Source: Bacillota bacterium
GTDB taxonomy: Bacteria > Bacillota > Negativicutes > Sporomusales > Sporomusaceae
Assembly: GCA_017889705.1 (NCBI GenBank)
Contig: JAGGAB010000013.1
Location: forward strand, 1-64,000
Length of the DNA: 64,000 nucleotides
Reading direction: 5' to 3'
Numbering within the stretch: position 1 is the stretch's first letter; each line of letters starts with the position of its first letter. Both the position numbers and the translations under genes were made by a program. This document shows, one piece after another, positions 9,911-17,872 of the stretch. The notes under the pieces are model-generated. The model saw only the letters and a list, made by a program, of their open reading frames with translations. It had not been told where the DNA came from and searched no databases.

Positions 9911-10448
9911 AATGTGAAATTTTGTTAAGATGCGGCAGCCAGCCACGATCCAGCATAAGCTGCAACAGGCGGTAGTCAAAATCCAACCCGTCATCCAACG
10001 CTTTTCGATACATTTGCGCGACGGTCAACTGATAACAGTTATGCAGACCGGCGAGAATAGCTGTTTGGGAAGCTTTGGCCATTGTGCCTAGCGCGATGGC
10101 GATTTCTTGATCGGTCATCCTGGCATCATCAGGAATGGCAACTGGCGATTCATGAAGATTACGTTTAACAAAACGGAAAGCGGGGGTATGGCCGTCGCTG
10201 TCGATAAGCTTATCTTCGGCTTCCTCAACAGTTATTTCCGAATGGTGTTTAATGGCTTCTTTAAGAAGACTTTTAAGTTCAGGGTCATGGGCATGATTGT
10301 ACATGACCTGGAGCATAGCTGTGTTGAAACGTCCCTGGGCAACAATACCGTAAAGCCCGGCAGCTTCAAGATAATTTAGAGGTTCTTTGTCAAAAATTGC
10401 ATTCATAATGGTACGGGATTGGGCATTAATTTTGTCCATTACTGTCAT
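9909..10448 (-). CDS. Helical protein of unknown function, possibly DUF3231-like
   Basis: A 179-residue acidic, all-helix protein with no signal peptide or membrane segment. Two halves of similar helical pattern are suggested (MDKINAQSRTIMNAI and later MTDQEIAIALGTMAKASQ). This, with motifs such as PDDARMTDQEI and LDRGWLP, recalls the DUF3231 family of Firmicutes, whose biochemical role is unknown. I cannot confirm the family from sequence alone. ATG 10448 has AGGAGG eight bases upstream on the minus strand. It is the only convincing minus-strand gene in the window and converges on rubredoxin with a shared terminator. Confidence 0.75.
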   Translation of the reverse strand: MTVMDKINAQSRTIMNAIFDKEPLNYLEAAGLYGIVAQGRFNTAMLQVMYNHAHDPELKSLLKEAIKHHSEITVEEAEDKLIDSDGHTPAFRFVKRNLHESPVAIPDDARMTDQEIAIALGTMAKASQTAILAGLHNCYQLTVAQMYRKALDDGLDFDYRLLQLMLDRGWLPHLNKISH

Positions 10449-10595
10449 TGCGGCAGCCTCCTATCAATTATTTTCTTTTGTAATATAGGCAAACGCAAGA
10501 ATTTTATACCTGTTATATGATCGATGGGCAGGATTTTGGCGGATAAAAAAGAATTTCACAAAGTATGAAGATTGGATTTCAGGAGGATATTAGAC

Positions 10596-11609
10596 ATGGA
10601 CATACATAGCATCAAAACTGCAGCCAGAGAAAATTTTGCCGGCTCCTGCCGGGTGTGTCCGGTTTGCAACGGTGTTGTCTGTGCCGGCGAAGTTCCGGGG
10701 ATGGGCGGTTTGGGTACAGGTGCAGCCTTTCGCCATAACATTGAGGCACTGGCCGAATGCCGCTTAAACTTACGAACTGTTCATGATGTCAAAAGACCGG
10801 ATTTGACCTGCCGGATCTTGGGTTTGGAACTGGATCTGCCGGTGATCGGTGCAGCTATTGGCGGTACAGCACTTAATATGAAGGGCGCTATGACAGAACA
10901 AGAATATACCGAAGCTGTTGTCAGCGGCTGCCGCAATGCAGGTACGATCTCGATGACCGGTGATGGTCCTAACCCGATTGTGTTTGATTCCGGCATGGCT
11001 GCTATTCATAAAGAAAAAGGCTGGGGAATTCCTATAGTTAAACCCAGACAAACCGAAAAAATCGTTGAATTGGCTGAAAAAGCGGCTGCAGCCGGTTGCC
11101 CGGCATTTGGCATAGATATTGATGCGGCGGCGCTTGTTAATATGACTAATGCCGGTCAGCCGGTAGGCCCTAAGACTGGCAAGGAACTGGAATACATAAA
11201 AAATCACACAACCATCCCGTTTATTGTTAAAGGTATTATGACTCCTGACGAAGCAGAAGCCTGTTGGCAGGCCGGGGTGGATGCCATTGTTGTTTCCAAC
11301 CACGGCGGACGGGCGCTTGATTATACTCCTGGTACTGCCGAAGTGTTGCCGTATATTGCCGAAGCTGTTAAAGGAAAAATGACAATTCTGGTAGATGGCG
11401 GGGTTCGGAGCGGCGTTGATGTTTTGAAGATGCTGGCTCTAGGGGCAGATGCGGTACTCATTGGCCGTCCGGTGATTATTGGTGCTGTAGGCGGCGGTAA
11501 GGAAGGGGTGGAATTCGTGTTGGATCAATACAAAGCTGAGTTACATGCAGCCTTGCTTCTGACCGGTACTGCCAAGGTTAGTGATGTGCCGGTGGAGATA
11601 TTATGGTAA
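10596..11609 (+). CDS. FMN-dependent alpha-hydroxy-acid oxidizing protein
   Basis: A TIM-barrel flavoprotein of the lactate oxidase/glycolate oxidase family, 337 residues. The catalytic-histidine motif SNHGGRALD and the FMN phosphate-binding DGGVRSG and GADAVLIGRP segments are intact. The N-terminus is unusual for classic members: cysteines in the pattern CX2CX2CX4C (CRVCPVCNGVVC, about residues 16-27), then GEVPGMGG. The clostridial branch of the family shows this feature as I remember it; a metal or Fe-S site is inference. The start is ATG 10596 because AGGAGG at 10581-10586 lies inside the longer frame from TTG 10572. The gene overlaps the next by 7 bp. Substrate unknown. Confidence 0.88.
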   Translation: MDIHSIKTAARENFAGSCRVCPVCNGVVCAGEVPGMGGLGTGAAFRHNIEALAECRLNLRTVHDVKRPDLTCRILGLELDLPVIGAAIGGTALNMKGAMTEQEYTEAVVSGCRNAGTISMTGDGPNPIVFDSGMAAIHKEKGWGIPIVKPRQTEKIVELAEKAAAAGCPAFGIDIDAAALVNMTNAGQPVGPKTGKELEYIKNHTTIPFIVKGIMTPDEAEACWQAGVDAIVVSNHGGRALDYTPGTAEVLPYIAEAVKGKMTILVDGGVRSGVDVLKMLALGADAVLIGRPVIIGAVGGGKEGVEFVLDQYKAELHAALLLTGTAKVSDVPVEILW

Positions 11610-12118
11610 AACCATCAGAACTTTATTATAGTAGTATAAAAACCGGTTGGGGTCAGATTATTGCTATCTGGTCTGACAACGGCCTATGGGAGCTGAGCTT
11701 TCCCCAGCCGGAAGAGGTTGCTGCTGCTGATATTCCACCTGGAATGAGCGCACTGACGCCAGAGCAGGAAGCGCATATGTGGTCTGAACAGCTGGCTACA
11801 GAACTGCGCATGTATTTTCAAGGATTTCCCGTACCATTTGGCGTGCCGATTGACTGGCGGTGTTACACTGCTTTTCAGAAAGCCGCACTACTGTATGCGG
11901 CTGATATTCCCTACGGCGCCACTGCCAGTTATCAGGTGGTTGCGCAGGCGATTGGCAGTCCGAAAGCCGCCCGGGCGGTTGGCGGAGCCATGCATAGTAA
12001 CCGTACACCGTTGGTGGTGCCCTGTCATCGGGTTGTGGGGGCAAATGGCAGTTTAATCGGCTTTGGCGGCGGACTGGATTTGAAAAAAGCACTGCTGCTG
12101 TTGGAGAGTGGCGGGTAA
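11603..12118 (+). CDS. ogt: Methylated-DNA--[protein]-cysteine S-methyltransferase
   Basis: Suicide repair protein that moves the alkyl group of O6-alkylguanine to its own cysteine. The 171-residue product has the active-site motif VPCHRVV near residues 138-144 and the DNA-binding helix region with PYGATASYQVVAQAIG. The RAVGGAMHSNRTP segment is also typical. The length matches the Ogt/MGMT class without an Ada N-terminal domain. The start ATG overlaps the preceding oxidase gene by 7 bp, indicating translational coupling, though no functional link between the two is obvious. Confidence 0.95.
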   Translation: MVKPSELYYSSIKTGWGQIIAIWSDNGLWELSFPQPEEVAAADIPPGMSALTPEQEAHMWSEQLATELRMYFQGFPVPFGVPIDWRCYTAFQKAALLYAADIPYGATASYQVVAQAIGSPKAARAVGGAMHSNRTPLVVPCHRVVGANGSLIGFGGGLDLKKALLLLESGG

Positions 12119-12196
12119 GATTGCAGGAATATTGTGCCATGAGTTATAATATAGCTAATATTGTTTGTGAACTCATCACGCAGGAGGGGTACAAGG

Positions 12197-12541
12197 TTGA
12201 CTGGATTTTTACTGCGGATTATTATTAATGCGGTTATTTTAATTATGCTGGCAGTTGAGCTACCCGGAGTGATTGTAGATACCTTGGGAGGAACGCTGCT
12301 AGGAGGAGCCATTGTTGGTCTGGCAAATGCTGCTATTCGACCAATACTTTTAATTGCTGCTTTGCCGTTTAATTTGCCGACTCTGGGCAGTATTACCTTT
12401 GCGACCAATATTTTTACGCCGTTTATGGTGGTCAAAACGTTGCCAGGGTTTGAAATTTCCAGCCTAATGACCTCAATTATCGGGGTTATGCTGTTGACAC
12501 TATGCAGCTTTGCTTTATCAAAAATCATACATGACCGATAA
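12197..12541 (+). CDS. Small membrane protein of the YvlD / phage-holin superfamily IV type
   Basis: A 114-residue, very hydrophobic protein with four predicted membrane spans and the family pattern LGGTLLGGAIVGLANAAIRP in the middle. Databases label this family phage holin, but chromosomal members such as Bacillus YvlD are not linked to lysis. The start is TTG 12197, with AGGAGG 9 nt upstream; the SD would be inside the longer frame from TTG 12161. In Bacillus, yvlD also lies in the wider uvrBA neighbourhood, so synteny supports the call. Function unknown. Confidence 0.85.
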   Translation: MTGFLLRIIINAVILIMLAVELPGVIVDTLGGTLLGGAIVGLANAAIRPILLIAALPFNLPTLGSITFATNIFTPFMVVKTLPGFEISSLMTSIIGVMLLTLCSFALSKIIHDR

Positions 12542-12558
12542 GTTTCAAAGGAGCTACT

Positions 12559-13356
12559 ATGACGATAAAATTAATTGCAATAGATTTGGATGACACTTTG
12601 TTAGATAGCAAGCTAGCTGTTTCGCCACGGGCGTGTGAGGCTATCCGTAAGGCTGTGGCAAAAGGCGTCACTGTGACAATTGCCACAGGCCGGATGTATT
12701 CTTCGGCTTTGGTTTATGCCAAGCAGCTTGAGCTTGATGTACCACTTATCACCTATAACGGCGGTTTGATTAAGTCCTGCTTATCCGGTGAAACTCTGAT
12801 GCACCGGCCGATAGAAAGACAAGATGCGCTGGATGTATTGGCCTTATTCAAGGAACGCAACTGGTATATCCAGACCTATATGAATGATGAACTTTATGTG
12901 AAAGAACAAAATGAGTATGCTGTCTACTATTCGCGTTTTTCCGGCCGGCCGGCCATTGCTGTTGGCGACAAACTGTTTGAGGCCGAGCAGCCGCCGACCA
13001 AGATGCTGTCCATGTCATCAAAAGAAGGCATTATGGACATCTACAATACTGTAAATGCGCAGTTTGGCGATAAACTGACCTTAGCAATATCTAAACCCAC
13101 TTTCATGGAAATTACGCATCCGCTGGCCAATAAAGGCAGAGCCTTGGCCTTTTTGGCTGATAAACTGCAGATTAAGCAGCAAGAGGTTATGGCGATTGGC
13201 GATAGCGGGAATGATTTGGATATGATTAAATATGCCGGCTGGGGTGTTGCCATGGGCAATGCCAGTGACGCCGTTAAGGCTGCTGCTAAACTAACAACTC
13301 TCACAAATGATGCCGATGGTGTAGCAGAGGCCATTGAGAAATATGTATTGAGTTAA
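12559..13356 (+). CDS. HAD-superfamily Cof-type sugar phosphatase
   Basis: A 265-residue Cof/YidA-like hydrolase. Motif I DLDDTLLD (residues 8-15) supplies the nucleophilic Asp and acid/base Asp. Motif II is TIATGR near residue 40, motif III contains the lysine in the NKGRALAFL segment, and motif IV is GDSGNDLDM near residue 214. A C2-type cap occupies the middle. Such enzymes dephosphorylate sugar phosphates or FMN/PLP-type metabolites; substrate cannot be read from sequence. It starts 17 bp after the YvlD-like gene with AAAGGAG and ends before a hairpin terminator. Confidence 0.92.
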   Translation: MTIKLIAIDLDDTLLDSKLAVSPRACEAIRKAVAKGVTVTIATGRMYSSALVYAKQLELDVPLITYNGGLIKSCLSGETLMHRPIERQDALDVLALFKERNWYIQTYMNDELYVKEQNEYAVYYSRFSGRPAIAVGDKLFEAEQPPTKMLSMSSKEGIMDIYNTVNAQFGDKLTLAISKPTFMEITHPLANKGRALAFLADKLQIKQQEVMAIGDSGNDLDMIKYAGWGVAMGNASDAVKAAAKLTTLTNDADGVAEAIEKYVLS

Positions 13357-13363
13357 TGCTAAT

Positions 13364-13398
13364 CAGTTCCTGCTTGCTAAAGGGCGGGAACTGCTTTT
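13364..13398 (+). terminator. Terminator after the HAD phosphatase gene
   Basis: CAGTTCCTG pairs with CGGGAACTG (one G-T pair) and is followed by CTTTTG. It closes the 10.6-13.4 kb group before rapZ. Confidence 0.75.
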
Positions 13399-13504
13399 GA
13401 CTTTATTTTCCCATATTATATAAGAAGAGAAATACTAATCCGGTTAAGAAAATGTTGCAGACAGTCAGCGCAGACAAGGGAAAGAACAAATAGGGGTGTT
13501 CGTG

Positions 13505-14383
13505 ATGATAGATAACTTTCGTCTGGTAATAATTACAGGTATGTCGGGAGCCGGCAAATCGCAGGTAATGCGTTCTATGGAAGACCTGGGTTATTTTTGC
13601 GTCGATAACCTGCCGCCCATGCTGATTCCCAAATTTGCCGAACTGTGCGCTCAATCTGGTGGTAAGGTTACCAAAATTGCGCTGGTTGTAGACATTCGTG
13701 GCGGTGAGTTCTTCGACACGCTGGTGCAAGTGCTGGAGGACATGGAGAAACAGGGCTTATTGTATGAAATATTATTCCTGGAAGCGTCAGACGCCACCAT
13801 TATCCGCCGCTACAAAGAAACCAGGCGCCGCCATCCCATGGCGCCCCATGGCCGGATCAGCGAAGGCATCAGCCGGGAACGTGATAGGCTGGAACAAATT
13901 AGAGGCAGGGCTACCCATATCATTGATACCTCCGGTTTGGCCACAACCGAACTTCGCAGCAAGATTACAGCCCTGTTTACCGAAGAGCGCGAGCATGAAC
14001 GCATGACAATTACTGTTGTGTCTTTCGGCTTTAAACATGGTATGCCGATGGATGCCGATATGGTAATGGATGTACGCTTTCTTCCCAATCCCTTTTATGT
14101 TGAATCGCTGCGGCGCAAAAGCGGCCGTGAAGCTTTGGTGGGGGATTATATATGGAAGTGGCCTGTTACCCAGCAATTTATGGAGAAACTGTCAGGTCTG
14201 ATAGACTTTCTTGTGCCTCATTATATCAAAGAGGGTAAAAGCCAACTGGTTCTTGCCATCGGCTGCACCGGCGGCTTACACCGCTCGGTGTTTATCGCTG
14301 AAAAAATGTTTGAGTACCTTAAAGGAAAAGGTTATAAGGTTAACGTTGAACACAGGGATATAAAGCACAATGTTGTTGAATAA
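13505..14383 (+). CDS. rapZ: RNase adapter / nucleotide-binding protein RapZ
   Basis: RapZ (YvcJ in Bacillus) is a P-loop protein; in enterobacteria it binds the small RNAs GlmY/GlmZ and presents GlmZ to RNase E, while in Firmicutes it is linked to competence and cell-envelope sugar supply. The 292-residue product has Walker A TGMSGAGKSQ at residues 11-20, the DNLPPMLIP segment, and the C-terminal phosphate-binding region ending GCTGGLHRSV. ATG 13505 follows AGGGGTG; GTG 13496 and GTG 13502 are in frame but lie in or next to the SD. It leads the conserved rapZ-yvcK-whiA cluster. Confidence 0.96.
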   Translation: MIDNFRLVIITGMSGAGKSQVMRSMEDLGYFCVDNLPPMLIPKFAELCAQSGGKVTKIALVVDIRGGEFFDTLVQVLEDMEKQGLLYEILFLEASDATIIRRYKETRRRHPMAPHGRISEGISRERDRLEQIRGRATHIIDTSGLATTELRSKITALFTEEREHERMTITVVSFGFKHGMPMDADMVMDVRFLPNPFYVESLRRKSGREALVGDYIWKWPVTQQFMEKLSGLIDFLVPHYIKEGKSQLVLAIGCTGGLHRSVFIAEKMFEYLKGKGYKVNVEHRDIKHNVVE

Positions 14384-14446
14384 TGGAAATAGTACAAGTT
14401 CAGAGCAGGTTAGAAATGTCCAGCTGCAGCGTTCTATATTCATTGT

Positions 14447-14630
14447 GGCCTACAACGCGTTCAGTTTGTCGCAGATGAACAAAACGCATATTGTACGGGC
14501 CGCGATGAGGACGCGACCGCAGTCGTACTGGGAAGTACGTCGGAGGGAGTGCCCACAAGAGGAACACCGTCGCCTACGAGACTGCTTTACGGCAGTTTGT
14601 GGCATAGGTTTTGCTATAACAGCATCGCGC
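14447..14630 (+). other. Hairpin-rich spacer between rapZ and yvcK, possible structured RNA or repeat
   Basis: The 282-bp gap between rapZ and yvcK is GC-rich and full of palindromes. The largest spans 14447-14501: GGCC, TACAA and GCGTT on the left pair with AACGC, TTGTA and GGCC on the right. CGTACT/AGTACG (14524-14539, GGGA loop) and ACTGC/GCAGT (14581-14596) follow. Long frames on both strands cross it but have no SD and no recognisable domain. It could be a dispersed element or a leader RNA of yvcK. No function is claimed. Confidence 0.5.
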
Positions 14631-14665
14631 AGATGGGCGTTTATCACCTGCTCGGGGGTGGCAAA

Positions 14666-16021
14666 ATGCATTTTTTAAAATGGCTCTATCCTGGCATGAA
14701 GTTTAAACGATGGTTGCTGTTGTTTTCCGCTGGGGTTATTTGTGCCAGCCTGGGCTTAGCCATTGTGTTTAACTATAAATATATTGGGGTAATGGAAGAA
14801 GCTATCTTCCGCCTGTTTTATCTGACTACAGGCAAATATTATTATGCTGTGACCACAATTGCCGGCATTTCGATTATTGTGCTTGGGCTGGGAATTATGC
14901 TGCTGGCAACCCGGAAGATTATTAAGTCGGTCATTAGTGTCCTGGTGCCGGAAGGCTCTGATAAACTGGTAGAGATTATTTTTGAGAAGCGCAAACTCAA
15001 TCGCGGACCGGCGATTACCGTCATCGGCGGCGGGACAGGATTGTCTGTGCTGTTGCGCGGTATAAAAGGCATTACCAGCAATCTTACGGCAGTGGTTACT
15101 GTAGCTGATGACGGTGGTTCCTCAGGGCGACTGCGCGAAGACTTCGGCATTATACCACCTGGTGATTTGCGCAACTGTCTGGTGGCACTTGCCGATACAG
15201 AGCCGCTTATGGAAAAGCTGTTTCAACACCGGTTCGGTGGTCACGGAGAATTGGCCGGTCATAATTTTGGTAATTTGTTTATTGCTGCTATGACCGAGAT
15301 TGTCGGTGATGTGGAACAGGCACTTAAAGAGTCAAGCAAGGTATTGGCGGTGCGTGGCAAGGTGCTGCCATCTTCGGTTGAGCGGGTATTGCTCAGCGCT
15401 GAAATGACTGATGGTACAATCGTTCAGGGAGAATCAAAAATTCCGCTTGCTGGCAAAAAAATTAAACAGGTATATATTGAGCCCCGGGATGTTAACCCTG
15501 TAAAAGGGGCTGTGGAAGCTATTGATGATGCGGATGCCTGCATCCTGGGGCCTGGCAGCCTCTATACCAGTGTTATTCCTAATTTGCTGGTCAAAGGGAT
15601 AGCCGAAGCCGTAAAAGAGAGTGCTGCGGTTAAAATATATATATGTAATGTTATGACTCAGCCTGGTGAAACAGACGGTTATACTGCCTATGATCATATC
15701 AAGGCCATTCTCGATCACGCTGGCCCTGGGACCATTGATATTGCGGTGGTCAATGTGCAGGAAGTAGCGCCTGAATTACAGCAAGTGTATGCGCAGCAGG
15801 GTGCATATCCGGTTTTGCCGGATATTGAAGCTATTGAAGCACTCGGAATAAAAGTAGTTAAGGCAAACCTTATCAGTGAAACCAATCTGGTGCGCCATGA
15901 TCCGGGAAGACTGTCACGCACCCTGATGACACTGATCTATGATTTGAAACTCAATTCTGATCGGATGCGGTTACTTGATTACTATATTATGGGCGAAAAT
16001 ATTAAAAAACTAAAAGATTAA
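14666..16021 (+). CDS. yvcK: YvcK/CofD-family protein with N-terminal membrane anchor
   Basis: YvcK-type proteins bind UDP-sugars and are needed for cell-wall synthesis and growth on gluconeogenic carbon sources; they share the fold of 2-phospho-L-lactate transferase CofD. This 451-residue member has two membrane spans (about residues 14-36 and 60-82) that the shorter Bacillus protein lacks, then the glycine-rich GGGTGLS at 121-127, the ADDGGSSGRLR motif and PPGDLRNCL. The start is ATG 14666 behind GGGGGTGG; upstream frame-open sequence belongs to the hairpin-rich spacer. It precedes whiA by 17 bp. Confidence 0.95.
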   Translation: MHFLKWLYPGMKFKRWLLLFSAGVICASLGLAIVFNYKYIGVMEEAIFRLFYLTTGKYYYAVTTIAGISIIVLGLGIMLLATRKIIKSVISVLVPEGSDKLVEIIFEKRKLNRGPAITVIGGGTGLSVLLRGIKGITSNLTAVVTVADDGGSSGRLREDFGIIPPGDLRNCLVALADTEPLMEKLFQHRFGGHGELAGHNFGNLFIAAMTEIVGDVEQALKESSKVLAVRGKVLPSSVERVLLSAEMTDGTIVQGESKIPLAGKKIKQVYIEPRDVNPVKGAVEAIDDADACILGPGSLYTSVIPNLLVKGIAEAVKESAAVKIYICNVMTQPGETDGYTAYDHIKAILDHAGPGTIDIAVVNVQEVAPELQQVYAQQGAYPVLPDIEAIEALGIKVVKANLISETNLVRHDPGRLSRTLMTLIYDLKLNSDRMRLLDYYIMGENIKKLKD

Positions 16022-16038
16022 CCAAAGGAATGAGGTCC

Positions 16039-17001
16039 TTGTCATTTTCAACTGAAGTAAAAAATGAATTGGCCCGTGTGACTGGCAGCCATAATTGCTG
16101 TGCCGCCGCTGAACTGGCAGCGCTTATCCGGATGGGAGGCGCGATGTCCATTGGCGGCAATGCCAATCTGGGTATAAATTTTAGCAGCGAAAATGCGGCA
16201 GTTACCCGCAAAGCTCTCGGTCTAATCAAAGGCTATTCAAATGTTAAAACTGAAGTGGTGGTTACCAGAGGGCGGCGGCTTAAGAAAAACAATACCTATC
16301 ATGTGCGGGTTGTGCCATCGCCAGGGGTTAATCAACTGCTTACTGATTTGGGAATCATGCGGGACGGCAGTCTCAATGTTCTGTCCGACCGTGCTATTTT
16401 GCGTAAAGCCTGTTGTCGCCGGGCCTATCTCCGAGGGGCGTTTTTAGGTGCTGGTTCTGTTAACCGGCCAGAGGGTTCGTATCATCTGGAACTGGTGACC
16501 GGCAATGTTGACTTGGCAAAATCCTTGGTACAGGTTATGAAGTCGCTGGGACTGCCGGGGCGGATGACTGACCGCAAGGATGATTATATTGTCTATTTAA
16601 AGGATGGTAATGCCATTACCACTTTTCTACAGCTAATCGGTGCCCATAATGCCTTGTTGACTTTTGAAAATGTGCGGGTTGTTAAGGATATGCGCAACCA
16701 GGTTAACCGGTTGGTAAACTGCGAGACAGCCAATTTGCAAAAGACTGTAAATGCTGCTGTGCGTCAGGTTGACAGTATCAAGCTAATTGTAGAGAAACTG
16801 GGTCTTGATAAACTGCCGCCGCCGCTGCGGGAAGTGGCTGAAGCGCGACTGGCCTATCCAGAAGCCACTTTATCAGAACTGGTGGAGGCGTTAGACGGGC
16901 GGATTGGCAAATCTGGCATAAATCACCGCTTGCGCAAACTAGGAGAAATTGCCCAATCCCTAGAAGCGCGCCGGCCGGAAACAGAGATGGATAAACAATG
17001 A
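16039..17001 (+). CDS. whiA: DNA-binding protein WhiA
   Basis: WhiA couples an N-terminal LAGLIDADG homing-endonuclease-like fold without nuclease activity to a C-terminal helix-turn-helix; it controls sporulation genes in Streptomyces and division or chromosome segregation in Bacillus. The 320-residue product has the AYLRGAFLGAGSVNRPEGSY-type LAGLIDADG motif near residue 133 and a C-terminal HTH with LVEALDGRIGKSGINHRL. TTG 16039 is chosen over ATG 16030 because it gives the family start MSFSTEVKNEL and is 9 nt from AAAGGA. It overlaps the next gene by 4 bp. Confidence 0.96.
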   Translation: MSFSTEVKNELARVTGSHNCCAAAELAALIRMGGAMSIGGNANLGINFSSENAAVTRKALGLIKGYSNVKTEVVVTRGRRLKKNNTYHVRVVPSPGVNQLLTDLGIMRDGSLNVLSDRAILRKACCRRAYLRGAFLGAGSVNRPEGSYHLELVTGNVDLAKSLVQVMKSLGLPGRMTDRKDDYIVYLKDGNAITTFLQLIGAHNALLTFENVRVVKDMRNQVNRLVNCETANLQKTVNAAVRQVDSIKLIVEKLGLDKLPPPLREVAEARLAYPEATLSELVEALDGRIGKSGINHRLRKLGEIAQSLEARRPETEMDKQ

Positions 17002-17759
17002 TACGAAGTTTACAAATTATCGGTGTGCTAGTGTTGCTGACTGTTGGCTGGCTGGTTATGCCTGGTGGCGGTGTGCCTATTTTGGCTTATCACCAGGTAA
17101 GCAGCCTGCCTGAGATCTACAGTATTGATGCCGCCGAATTTGAACAGCAGATGAAGTATTTATCCGACCAGGGTTATACGGCGATTTCCTTGGCGGTATT
17201 TTTTGCTGCCGGCGGCAAGGGGGACAAACTGCCGCCGCGGCCGGTAATCATTACCTTTGACGATGGGTATGAAGATAATTATTTGACTGCGTTACCCATT
17301 ATGGAAAAATACAATATGAAAGGCACAGTATTTGTCATTGCCGGACAAGTGGAAAAACCTGAGTATATGACCTGGGAGCAGCTAAAGGCTGCGCAGGCCA
17401 GAGGCATGGAGATAGGTTCACATACTTTTAGTCATGTGGCCTTAAACGAACTCCCGCCGGCAGAGCAATTAAACGAGCTTGTACGCTCCAAACAAATGCT
17501 GGAGACTAAACTGGGACAGCCGATAACCTTTTTGGCCTATCCTTATGGGCAATATACCGGCGATACAATTGCTGCCTTGAAACAGGCCGGTTATATCGGA
17601 GCCTGCACCGGCCAGCCGGGTTTGGCCAGAGTACAAGGAGATGTGTATCAACTAAACCGCGTCAATGTTCCCCGGCCCAAATACGGTCTGTGGGAGTTTC
17701 GCGTCAGGCTGCTCAGGGCACAGATTTACGGTAAACTGATGACAGTGCTCAACCAGTAA
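16998..17759 (+). CDS. Membrane-anchored polysaccharide deacetylase (NodB/CE4)
   Basis: Metal-dependent carbohydrate esterase that removes acetyl groups from peptidoglycan or other GlcNAc polymers on the outside of the membrane. The 253-residue product begins with an uncleaved signal anchor (about residues 5-22). Motif 1 TFDDGYEDN, motif 2 HTFSH (metal ligands) and motif 3 AYPYGQY are all present, so the site looks active. It is coupled to whiA through an ATGA overlap. The substrate is probably wall peptidoglycan, but that is inference. Confidence 0.93.
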   Translation: MIRSLQIIGVLVLLTVGWLVMPGGGVPILAYHQVSSLPEIYSIDAAEFEQQMKYLSDQGYTAISLAVFFAAGGKGDKLPPRPVIITFDDGYEDNYLTALPIMEKYNMKGTVFVIAGQVEKPEYMTWEQLKAAQARGMEIGSHTFSHVALNELPPAEQLNELVRSKQMLETKLGQPITFLAYPYGQYTGDTIAALKQAGYIGACTGQPGLARVQGDVYQLNRVNVPRPKYGLWEFRVRLLRAQIYGKLMTVLNQ

Positions 17760-17872
17760 TATCCATGCCAGAACCCGGTAGTTTCCGGTAAAATCCGCCA
17801 ACAGTTGAAGGGGCGGGGTCAGTCTGTTATAATACCGGTAGGTGTTTGACCAAGTTACTAGGAGGTATACTA

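Noticed and set aside
12197..12541. Phage holin
   Set aside because: The family name is misleading; this is a lone chromosomal YvlD-like gene with no lysis partner.
14370..14678. Overlapping 102-codon plus and 73-codon minus frames between rapZ and yvcK
   Set aside because: No SD, low-complexity arginine-rich products and many palindromes; better seen as a structured spacer.
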